Assembly (NCBI GenBank): GCA_910586105.1
Contig: CAJUGU010000014.1
Coordinates: 1-30,884 of the forward strand
Reading direction: 5' to 3'
From: an uncultured Eubacteriales bacterium
GTDB taxonomy: Bacteria > Bacillota > Clostridia > Oscillospirales > Butyricicoccaceae
Length of the DNA stretch: 30,884 bases
The position numbers were made by a program, and so were the translations under genes. Below are positions 8,183 through 15,023 of the stretch, piece by piece. The notes under the pieces are model-generated. The model was not told where the DNA came from. It worked only from the letters and a program-made list of their open reading frames with translations, and did not search any database. Positions within the stretch are counted from its first letter, which is position 1; every line of letters starts with the position of its first letter.

Positions 8183-8608
8183 TCACGGCAGATGCTTCGT
8201 CATGAGGACTGCATCCTCCTTCGGCGCGCGGTAGAAACCGCGGCGCACACCGGCCCGCTCGAACCCCAACTTTTCATACAGCGCGATTGCCGCCGCGTTC
8301 GACGCGCGCACCTCCAGCGTCACGAACGCCAGCCCCTGCGCCTGTCCCAGCAGCGCGGTCAGCAGGCGTTCCGCCACCCCGCGCCGTCGAAACGCAGGCA
8401 GCACCGCGACGTTGGTAATATACCCTTCGTCCAGCACCGTCTGACAGCCGACGTAACCCGTCACCGTCCCATCCTCGACCGCCGCGAGGAACAGCCCTTT
8501 TCCAAGCTCCTCCCGCAGGGCGTCCTCGCTCCATGGCTCCGGAAAGCACTGCCGCTCGATCTCCGCAATGCCTGCGATATGGCGCTGCGCCATCGTCTCG
8601 ACCGTCAT
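8183..8608 (-). CDS. rimI: Ribosomal protein S18-alanine N-acetyltransferase RimI
   Basis: RimI acetylates the N-terminal alanine of ribosomal protein S18. This 141-residue protein has the family landmarks: IERQCFPEPWSEDAL near 17-31, the acetyl-CoA loop RRRGVA at 74-79, TLEVRASNAAAIALYEKLGF at 97-116 with the family glutamate E100, and GFYRAPKEDAVLM near 124-136 with the conserved Tyr. The start at 8608 overlaps the stop of the upstream phosphatase gene by four bases (ATGA), which indicates translational coupling. In many Firmicutes rimI is next to tsaD; here tsaD lies 2 kb downstream. Confidence 0.92.
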   Translation of the reverse strand: MTVETMAQRHIAGIAEIERQCFPEPWSEDALREELGKGLFLAAVEDGTVTGYVGCQTVLDEGYITNVAVLPAFRRRGVAERLLTALLGQAQGLAFVTLEVRASNAAAIALYEKLGFERAGVRRGFYRAPKEDAVLMTKHLP

Positions 8609-9036
8609 TTCGCCAGCTTCGCAATGATCGACTGCACCGCTTCATACAGCTGTTCCGCCGCGATGCGGTACGTCATCAGATCGCCGCCGAACGGGTCGGC
8701 GATATCCGTATCCGCGAGCAGATAGGTTTTTTCCTCCGCCTCCGGGTACTGTTCCAGAAGACGGTCGTAATGCGCCGCCGTCATGCAGAAGATGTACTTC
8801 GCATTCTCCAGAATATCACGGTTCAGCAGCCGCGAACGGTGCTTGCTGATATCCGCGCCGCGCTCCTTCGCCGCCGTAATGGCATACTCCGACGCAGGCA
8901 TCCCGCCCGTGGTATAAATGCCCGCCGACGCGGCGGCCATCCCGGTCTTGCCCGGGCCGTCCTGCGAGCGGAAAAAGCCCTCCGCCATTGGGCTGCGGCA
9001 GGTGTTCCCGGTGCAGACAAATAAAATGGTATCCAT
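8605..9036 (-). CDS. Low-molecular-weight phosphatase, YwlE-like (probable protein-arginine phosphatase)
   Basis: This 143-residue protein has the CX5R phosphatase loop at residues 8-15, reading VCTGNTCRSPMAEGF with nucleophile Cys8 and Arg14. The C-terminal DIADPFGGD supplies the general-acid Asp. Low-molecular-weight tyrosine phosphatases usually have Ile in the loop (CLGNICRS). The Thr12 found here matches Thr11 of Bacillus YwlE, where it confers phosphoarginine specificity, so removal of McsB-type arginine phosphorylation is likely. The ATG at 9036 has a GGAGGGAA site; in-frame upstream codons lie inside the end of polA. It begins just 23 bases after the polA stop and overlaps rimI, giving a polA-phosphatase-rimI unit. 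Confidence 0.85.
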   Translation of the reverse strand: MDTILFVCTGNTCRSPMAEGFFRSQDGPGKTGMAAASAGIYTTGGMPASEYAITAAKERGADISKHRSRLLNRDILENAKYIFCMTAAHYDRLLEQYPEAEEKTYLLADTDIADPFGGDLMTYRIAAEQLYEAVQSIIAKLAK

Positions 9037-9059
9037 AACGTTTCCCTCCATTCCGGCGT

Positions 9060-11699
9060 TTAGCCCTTCGCCGTGTACCAATCATATCCGCTGTGCGCCT
9101 CGGCCACTAATGGCACACGCATTGCAAACGCCGATTCCATTTCCTCCCGCAGCAGCGCTTCCACGCGCGCCGCCTCGTGCTTGGGCGCTTCCAGGATCAA
9201 TTCGTCATGCACCTGCAGGATCAGCCGGCTTTCCAGCCCTTCCGCGCGCAGGCGGTCGTACACCCGTACCATCGCGACCTTGATAATATCCGCAGCCGTG
9301 CCCTGGATCGGCGTATTCATCGCGACCCGTTCGCCAAACGAACGCAGGTTAAACTGCTTGCTTTTCAGCTCCGGCAGATACCGTCTGCGCCCGAACAGGG
9401 TCTCGACGTATCCCTTTTCCTTCGCGGACGCCTTGATCTCGTCCATATACCGCGCCACGCCCGGGTAGGTCTCCAAATAACTTTGGATGAACGCCGCCGC
9501 TTCCTTTTTCGTCACGCCGATATCCTGCGCAAGCGAAAAATCCGAGATCCCGTACACGATGCCGAAGTTGACCGCCTTGCACGAGGAACGCATCTCCCCC
9601 GTGACCTCTTCCAGCGGCACGCCGTAGACCTTCGCGGCGGTCATCGCGTGAACGTCCTGCCCGCTGCGGAAGGCTTCGATCATAGCCTCGTCGTTCGAGA
9701 TGTGCGCCAGCACCCGCAGCTCGATCTGCGAATAATCCGCATCCACCAACACATGGCCGGCGTCCCGCGCAACGAACATCCGGCGCATTTCCCGGCCCCG
9801 CTCGGTGCGCACCGGGATATTTTGCAGGTTGGGTTCGGTTGAGCTGAGCCGTCCCGTCGCGGTCACGGTCTGCTGGAAATGGGTATGCAGCCGCCCATCC
9901 CGTGGGTCGACAACTTTCAACAGGCCGTCGACATAGGTACTTTTCAGCTTGGTCAGCTGCCGGTAATCCAAGATACGCCCAATGATCGGATGGTGCGGAC
10001 GCAGGTTTTCCAGGATATCCGCACTGGTCGAATACCCCTTGCGGGTCTTTTTCGCCGAAGGCAATCCTAACGTTTCAAACAGCACCGTGCCCAGCTGCAC
10101 CGGGGAATTGATGTTAAATTCACTGCCCGCGTCCGCGAAGATCTCAGCTTTCAGCCGTTCGATCTCAATATCGAGCCCTTCGCCGAACGCGCGCAGCTGT
10201 TCGGGATCAATGCCCGCGCCAAGGGTCTCCATTTCCGCGAGCACGCTCATCAACGGCAATTCGATGTCATAATACAGGCTTTTCATGCCAAGCGCTTCGA
10301 GTTTGGGCGCGATCGCTTCATATAACGCGGCGATCGCGCCGGTACGGCTCGCCATTGCCGAAGCCGCTTCCTCCGCGCCGCCCAACGGGGAAAACGCGTC
10401 CTCCTTTTCGTACATCGGTTCGGGAAGTTCGACGTTCAAATACGAGAGCGCGACCCGGTCGAGCGCATAGCTCCCTTCCGCCGGGTTGAGCAGATACGCC
10501 CCCAGACAGGTGTCGAACAGCACGCCCTCCGGACGCTGCCCCCGCCGCAGGAGTTCGGCCAGCAGCTCCTTCGCATCGTGCAGCACCAGCCGGAGCTTGC
10601 CCGAAAACAGGCGGCGCAGGAATTCCTGCCACTCCTCGCCGGTAAAATCCGGTTCGACGAACAGGCGCGCCTTGCCGTCCGTCAGCAGGCAGACTGCCGA
10701 AAGCTCGCCGTTGACCGTCGCCGCCACATAAGGCGCGTCCGCCAGCTCGCGCAGGATCGCGAACGCCTCGTCACAGTCCACGCAGCGTTCGCTTTCCGCC
10801 AGCACGGCAGGCTCGGGCAAAATCTCGTCCACCGAAAGCCCCAGCCGCTTGATGAATCCCTTGAATTCCAGCCGGGTCAGCAGCGAGTACAGTGCCCCTT
10901 CGTCGATGAACTGCATCGGCAGTGCGCCCGGGTCCAGCTCCAACGGCACGTTCTGGTCGATCGTCGCGAGCCAGAAGGAATCCTTCGCCGCCTGCTCGCC
11001 GTCCAGCAGCTTTTGCCGCTGTCCCTTTTTAATAAAGGGGTCGTCGAGGTTCGCATACACGCCTTCCAGACTGCCAAACTGCCGGAGCAGTCCCAGCGCG
11101 GTCTTTTCCCCGATGCCCGGGACGCCCGAAATGTTGTCCGAACTGTCGCCCATCAATGCCTTCAAGTCGACCAGCCGCAGCGGCGGGAAGCCGTATTCTT
11201 CCTCGAATACCGCCGGGGTGTAGGCTTTATAGGTCGTCTGCCCCTGCCGCGTGCTGACCAGCCGGACAGTGACGTGTTCGCGCACCAGCTGAAGGCTGTC
11301 CCGGTCGCCGGTCACGATCACGCAGTCGTCCCCATGCTCGGCGGCGCGGCGGCTGATCGTGCCCAGCAGGTCGTCCGCCTCGTAACCCGCCAGTTCACAA
11401 CGGGTCAGCCCTAATGCGTCCAGCACGTCCTTTACGACCGGGAGCTGCATGGCCAGTTCCTCCGGCATCCCCTTCCGGGTCGCTTTGTAGGTGTCAAACT
11501 TCAAATGACGGAAGGTCTTCTCCCGCCGGTCAAAACAAACGATCGTTCGCTCGGGCGTTTCCTCCTCCTCTAACCGGAAATAGGTCGAAAGAAAGCCGTA
11601 GATCGCGTTCGTATATAGCCCTTCGTGGTTGGATAACAGCTTGATGCCGTAAAACGCGCGGTTCAGGATGCTGTTCCCATCAATAACCATGATCTTCAT
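9060..11699 (-). CDS. polA: DNA polymerase I
   Basis: This 879-residue protein has the three PolA domains. The 5'-nuclease domain (about 1-290) starts MVIDGNSILNRAFYG and includes GDSSDNISGVPGIGEKTA. The middle domain (about 300-480) has the exonuclease fold but lacks the DxE motif and other metal ligands, as in Bacillus-type enzymes, so proofreading is probably absent. The polymerase domain carries motif A (VDADYSQIELRVLAH), motif B (RSSCKAVNFGIVYG) and motif C (LQVHDEL). It fills gaps and removes RNA primers. I chose the ATG at 11699, preceded by GAGGAA, because MKIMVIDGNS is the usual start. A separate promoter lies 40-65 bases upstream; the phosphatase and rimI genes follow within a few bases. 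Confidence 0.97.
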   Translation of the reverse strand: MKIMVIDGNSILNRAFYGIKLLSNHEGLYTNAIYGFLSTYFRLEEEETPERTIVCFDRREKTFRHLKFDTYKATRKGMPEELAMQLPVVKDVLDALGLTRCELAGYEADDLLGTISRRAAEHGDDCVIVTGDRDSLQLVREHVTVRLVSTRQGQTTYKAYTPAVFEEEYGFPPLRLVDLKALMGDSSDNISGVPGIGEKTALGLLRQFGSLEGVYANLDDPFIKKGQRQKLLDGEQAAKDSFWLATIDQNVPLELDPGALPMQFIDEGALYSLLTRLEFKGFIKRLGLSVDEILPEPAVLAESERCVDCDEAFAILRELADAPYVAATVNGELSAVCLLTDGKARLFVEPDFTGEEWQEFLRRLFSGKLRLVLHDAKELLAELLRRGQRPEGVLFDTCLGAYLLNPAEGSYALDRVALSYLNVELPEPMYEKEDAFSPLGGAEEAASAMASRTGAIAALYEAIAPKLEALGMKSLYYDIELPLMSVLAEMETLGAGIDPEQLRAFGEGLDIEIERLKAEIFADAGSEFNINSPVQLGTVLFETLGLPSAKKTRKGYSTSADILENLRPHHPIIGRILDYRQLTKLKSTYVDGLLKVVDPRDGRLHTHFQQTVTATGRLSSTEPNLQNIPVRTERGREMRRMFVARDAGHVLVDADYSQIELRVLAHISNDEAMIEAFRSGQDVHAMTAAKVYGVPLEEVTGEMRSSCKAVNFGIVYGISDFSLAQDIGVTKKEAAAFIQSYLETYPGVARYMDEIKASAKEKGYVETLFGRRRYLPELKSKQFNLRSFGERVAMNTPIQGTAADIIKVAMVRVYDRLRAEGLESRLILQVHDELILEAPKHEAARVEALLREEMESAFAMRVPLVAEAHSGYDWYTAKG

Positions 11700-11736
11700 G
11701 TTCTGTTCCTCATTCTTCCAATGGTGTATTGATATT

Positions 11737-11765
11737 AGTATACTCCAATTCCCGCAGGATTTCCA
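11737..11765 (-). promoter_or_regulatory. Promoter of polA
   Basis: On the minus strand, TGGAAA (11760-11765, four of six to consensus) and TATACT (11737-11742, five of six) are spaced by 17 bases. Transcription would start near 11730, giving a leader of about 30 bases to the polA ATG. The terminator of the upstream gene ends just before it. Confidence 0.55.
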
Positions 11766-11811
11766 GTAGGGATGTAAATTTATGCGGCTGCGCCCGATTT
11801 TTTGCCGCAGC

Positions 11812-11853
11812 AAAAGCCCCTCCGCAGGCCCGCCTAGGGCTCGGGAGGGGCTT
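11812..11853 (-). terminator. Rho-independent terminator of the MerR-RDD gene
   Basis: A perfect 10-bp stem (11844-11853 with 11814-11823, AAGCCCCTCC / GGAGGGGCTT) is followed on the minus strand by TTTTG. It starts 7 bases after the MerR-RDD stop codon, so that gene is transcribed alone and polA is insulated from it. Confidence 0.8.
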
Positions 11854-11860
11854 CACACAT

Positions 11861-13378
11861 TCAGCCGCGATCCGGGGCGGCGCCTTCGCCGTCGATCCGT
11901 TCCAGCAGCAGGCTCCAATAGGACCGCTGCGGTTCGCCCTCGACCGCGCACAGCAGCGTTTCACCATTCGGAAGCGTGACATTCTCGTAGCCGCTGTATG
12001 AGAACCGGTTCGTGATCCGGATATCGCCTACTGTGGTTTCGAAATCCTCCGTCAGGCTCGGCAGCCCGCGGGCAAGAAAAACCCAGTAACGCAGCCGCAA
12101 AAGTTCCTGCGGCGTCACATGATTATTTGCCATCACGTAGGCAAAATACAAAACCTCGATATCGTTCGGCACGCTGAAGCTCTCGTCCGGCTCCAATTCA
12201 TCCTCGTATTCGACGCGGACGGCGGTCACGATCCCGCGCTCGTCGGTCTCGAACTGATAGTCGGACCAACTGACCGCCGAATAACGGCTATACAAACCAC
12301 GCTTGTCGACCCAGCGGCCTTCTTCGGTCAAATAAATCCGGGAACGCTGCCCGCAAAATTGCCATAAGTACATATTGCAGTTTTCGACAAGCTCGCTGAC
12401 CGTCAATCCCCCCCTGTGCAGCGGCAAAATCGCCTGTGAGAATGCAAGGAATATTGCCCCCAGGCACGCTGCGTTCGCCAGAATGAACCACAACCCGCAC
12501 AATCGGCGCTGTCCCGATTCGCAGCAGGAATCCGATTCCCACGGCAGGGGTTTGCCCTTTTCCGCGGTCCGGTAGGACTTCCAAAGCCGCCAAAGCCGAT
12601 AAAATGGGATCGTAAAGCCTACCCCACGGGCAAACACGCTCCATATCCGTTTCAGCCCTTGCCGATACGTCAGCTTTTCGCCCTCCGGCGTGCGCACCCG
12701 CAGCCCGAAAAGCCACTTGCCCGGCGTAGTCCCAGCCGTGCACAGCAGCAGCGGTTCGAGCACGGCCAACGCGGCAAACGCCGCCAGCAGGTTAATCCAC
12801 ATGGCGACCCAATCCGGCATTCCCAGCCAGCCGTAATACCGCCAGACGATCCACCATTCCCAAGCGAACGGCCAGCGCAGCACCAGCATCCGCAATATGG
12901 TCATGATGGTGGAAAGCAGCGTCAGGTCGAACGCCCGCGCAAGAAATCGCTTCCACAGCAGGGGCGCGGTCGGCAGGACATCCAACGTCAGCGGCTGCCA
13001 GCGGCGCGGTTTCCCGGTTTCCGTCTGGTGCAGCCAGCGCGCCGCGTCTAAATCGTCGTAGGACGCCTGAGCGTCCAGCAGCGCCTGGCAGAGTACGGCG
13101 GCTTCGCCCAGTTCGTCCGATTCGCCGCGGAGCTTTTCCGACTGCTCCATCAGTACGCCGCCCAGTTCCAATTCCCCCGACCGCAGCCGCGCGATCTCGC
13201 CGACCGGGACGCGGAGCTGCCGCAGGAGCTGTACCTTTTGAAGCGCCGCGAGGTCGGCGTCGGAATAATCGCGGTAGTTGTTGTCCGCGCGTTCCGGCGC
13301 GAGCAGCCCCGCGCGCTCGTAGTACCGGATGTTGGCGCGGGTCATGCCCGTGCGCTCCTCGATTTCGTGAATGGTCAT
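11861..13378 (-). CDS. MerR-family regulator fused to an RDD membrane domain and an extracytoplasmic domain
   Basis: This 505-residue protein joins three parts. Residues 1-70 are a MerR winged helix (MTIHEIEERTGMTRANIRYY, then NNYRDYSDADLAAL), followed to about 120 by a long dimerisation-type helix. Residues 138-290 are an RDD domain: LLWKRFLARAFDL, several hydrophobic helices, and the hallmark GTTPGKWLFGLRV at 216-228. A further membrane helix at about 293-320 is followed by a soluble C-terminal domain of about 180 residues, probably outside the cell, with no family I recognise. The inferred role is a membrane-tethered transcription factor sensing an envelope or transported signal. A MerR-type promoter upstream suggests autoregulation. 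The gene is monocistronic. An alternative is that the HTH serves only as a DNA tether for an RDD transporter. Confidence 0.88.
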   Translation of the reverse strand: MTIHEIEERTGMTRANIRYYERAGLLAPERADNNYRDYSDADLAALQKVQLLRQLRVPVGEIARLRSGELELGGVLMEQSEKLRGESDELGEAAVLCQALLDAQASYDDLDAARWLHQTETGKPRRWQPLTLDVLPTAPLLWKRFLARAFDLTLLSTIMTILRMLVLRWPFAWEWWIVWRYYGWLGMPDWVAMWINLLAAFAALAVLEPLLLCTAGTTPGKWLFGLRVRTPEGEKLTYRQGLKRIWSVFARGVGFTIPFYRLWRLWKSYRTAEKGKPLPWESDSCCESGQRRLCGLWFILANAACLGAIFLAFSQAILPLHRGGLTVSELVENCNMYLWQFCGQRSRIYLTEEGRWVDKRGLYSRYSAVSWSDYQFETDERGIVTAVRVEYEDELEPDESFSVPNDIEVLYFAYVMANNHVTPQELLRLRYWVFLARGLPSLTEDFETTVGDIRITNRFSYSGYENVTLPNGETLLCAVEGEPQRSYWSLLLERIDGEGAAPDRG

Positions 13379-13404
13379 TACGCATCACCTTCCTTGATAT
13401 GTAC

Positions 13405-13435
13405 AGGATAAGGTATAAACCGGGTTTACAGTCAA
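13405..13435 (-). promoter_or_regulatory. MerR-type promoter with central operator dyad, upstream of the MerR-RDD gene
   Basis: On the minus strand, TTGACT (13430-13435) and TATCCT (13405-13410) are separated by 19 bases, longer than the usual 17. The long spacer is the hallmark of promoters that MerR-family proteins activate by twisting the DNA. The spacer contains a perfect 6-1-6 palindrome, TAAACC-G-GGTTTA, at 13416-13428, in the position of a MerR operator. The start codon of the MerR-RDD gene is about 20 bases past the expected transcription start, with an AAGGAAGG site in between. Confidence 0.75.
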
Positions 13436-13510
13436 GCGGTTTTGCGAAAAAAATTGAAAATTTTTTCGGGCCGGGACGAGCCGCGCCAGGTCTCCAAAGA
13501 TTTCCACACG

Positions 13511-13560
13511 CAAAATAAGAGCCGCCGCGCCCCTGCCGGTTGCCGTTGACGCGGCGGCTC
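13511..13560 (-). terminator. Terminator closing the Gfo/Idh/MocA operon and remnant region
   Basis: A perfect 11-bp stem (13550-13560 with 13519-13529, GAGCCGCCGCG / CGCGGCGGCTC) is followed on the minus strand by TTATTTTG. It would stop transcripts that run through the two oxidoreductase genes and the remnants at 13.56-14.04 kb before they reach the MerR-RDD promoter. Confidence 0.75.
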
Positions 13561-13747
13561 CATTTGTCCTGCGGCTTTGATCCGCCTTCCATTCATATAC
13601 GATCTTCGCAGCGTTGTAATCGATCCATACATCGGGGGCTTCGCCCGGCTTGATGTAAAAGCATCCTACCGGCTCGTAATCTTCATGGTGCATGCGCACG
13701 TCAATTTTGCTTCTGCCTTTGTCTAAACCCAGTTGGCAGGGCTGCAA
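13561..13747 (-). pseudogene. Short protein-like open frame, unrecognised, probably a gene remnant
   Basis: About 60 codons from the ATG at 13747 read like real protein (for example MHHEDYEPVGCFYIKPGEAP and VWIDYNAAKIVYEWKAD). The frame has no stop before the terminator and runs on through it into the MerR promoter, which a functional gene would not do. There is no good ribosome binding site. I recognise no family. It lies beside the LytTR remnant and may belong to the same decayed locus. Confidence 0.3.
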
Positions 13748-13801
13748 TAACGGCTTGGCAGAGCCAAAGCCTGCGGCCTGCGCGTCGGGAACGCCGCAGG
13801 G

Positions 13802-14037
13802 CTATTTTCGCGCCGCCCTGCCTTCCGGCGGGTGCCGCTGGTTCAAAAAACGAACAAATCCGTCTTGGAAACGCTCGGCATAGCGTCGCCCGATGGGGAT
13901 GCCTTCCCCATTGGGCGGGAGCAGCCTGCTCCGGTTCATCTCCTGCACATGGGACATATGCACCAGAAAACGGTTGTGGCCCGGAGATCCATTTCGATCG
14001 CCTTTTCCAGGTCTTCCTGCTTTACCGGCCTCAACAT
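13802..14037 (-). pseudogene. Collapsed LytTR-type response regulator remnant
   Basis: Two adjacent frames together recall a LytR/AgrA-type response regulator. From the ATG at 14037 the first frame reads MLRPVKQEDLEKAIEMDLR, like the last helix of a receiver domain (KP..EELE.AI), then stops after about 14 more codons. One base out of frame, the sequence continues HNRFLVHMSHVQEM, aligning with the LytTR consensus HRSYLVNLDHVKEI, and then GEGIPIGRRYAERFQDGFVRFL, the last LytTR strand and helix, to the stop at 13802. The receiver body and most of the first half of LytTR are missing. The ATG overlaps the upstream oxidoreductase stop by seven bases, so this sits exactly at the edge of the catabolic cluster. 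Confidence 0.6.
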
Positions 14038-15023
14038 TGCAAAAGGGCGTTTTGGTCGGCCGACTCACGGGACAGCAGGGCCAGCCTGCTGTCTTCGATG
14101 GATTCCGGCAAATCCAGCAGGCCGCTGCCGCGCCCTTCTATGGTGTGGATAAAATCCTCGAAGATCATGGGGCACTGCCGCAGCGGGATCGGGGCGCGCC
14201 CGTCGTTCCGGCTGTTGATCAGCCAAACCTGATCGTTCTCGACCTCCAACACGCCTTCCGTGCCGACCGCGCGCACCCGGTCGTCCCCATGCGTCGCTGC
14301 GTTCGCGGGACGCAGATAATCCGCGCTGACCTGCGCCATAACTTCATTTTCCAGCAGCAGCATCAGCTGCGCCGTGACCTCAAGGCTGCCAAAGCCGCTG
14401 TTGCTCCGAGCGGAATGGCTCGCCAGAACCTGCTTTGCGGCCTTTGGGTATAAATAACGGATGAAATCGATGCCGTGTATGGCGACCCATGGGATCAGTC
14501 CGCCATGCAGATCGCGCTCCCGGAAAAAGGGCGCGCGCTGCCCCAGCCGATAGGATTTCCTCGCGCTCAAAAGACGGATCTCGCCGATCTCGCCTTCGTC
14601 GATCAGGCATTTCGCGGTATAAAACCACGGATCGTACCGGGCGGTCTGCATCGCCCAGAGCACGCCCTTTGCGTTTTCCGCGCTTTCCCGCACGCGTTCC
14701 AGACCTTCCAGACTGAGCGCAAGCGGCTTGTCGCAATACACGTGCATCCCGCGGGAAAGGCCGTAAACCGCCATCTCCTCATGATCGCAAAACAGGCCGT
14801 CCACCACGAGGACATCCGGCTTCGCCCGTTCCGTCATTTGGCGGTAATCGGGATATTCCGTCGGCGAAATCCCCAGCTTCCCGAAATCCTCCAGCACCTC
14901 GGTCATGGGTTCGCCTTCCCAGGCGCGGCACCAGCCCGCGATCTCCACCTGCGGCAGCTTCGGCAGGGCGCGCGTGACCGTTGCCGCATGCCCGGAATTG
15001 CCAATGATACATACCCGGATCAT
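14031..15023 (-). CDS. Gfo/Idh/MocA-family oxidoreductase (second of two)
   Basis: This 330-residue NAD(P)-dependent sugar-type oxidoreductase has an N-terminal Rossmann fold (MIRVCIIGNSGHAATV; GNSGHA in place of the usual GxGxxG) and the family motif CDKPLALS near residue 101, where Asp replaces the usual Glu of EKP. The C-terminal alpha/beta domain contains the substrate-side block GGLIPWVAIHGIDFIRYLYP, with a His in the usual catalytic region. I chose the ATG at 15023 because it overlaps the upstream stop (ATGA), showing coupling, and a GGGGGG site precedes it. It forms a two-gene operon with its paralogue behind an AraC regulator. The substrate is unknown; relatives act on inositols, glycosides and sugar acids. 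Confidence 0.87.
   Translation of the reverse strand: MIRVCIIGNSGHAATVTRALPKLPQVEIAGWCRAWEGEPMTEVLEDFGKLGISPTEYPDYRQMTERAKPDVLVVDGLFCDHEEMAVYGLSRGMHVYCDKPLALSLEGLERVRESAENAKGVLWAMQTARYDPWFYTAKCLIDEGEIGEIRLLSARKSYRLGQRAPFFRERDLHGGLIPWVAIHGIDFIRYLYPKAAKQVLASHSARSNSGFGSLEVTAQLMLLLENEVMAQVSADYLRPANAATHGDDRVRAVGTEGVLEVENDQVWLINSRNDGRAPIPLRQCPMIFEDFIHTIEGRGSGLLDLPESIEDSRLALLSRESADQNALLQC

Noticed and set aside
9060..11699. Proofreading-deficient polA as a novelty
   Set aside because: Loss of 3'-5' exonuclease residues is usual in DNA polymerase I of many Firmicutes.
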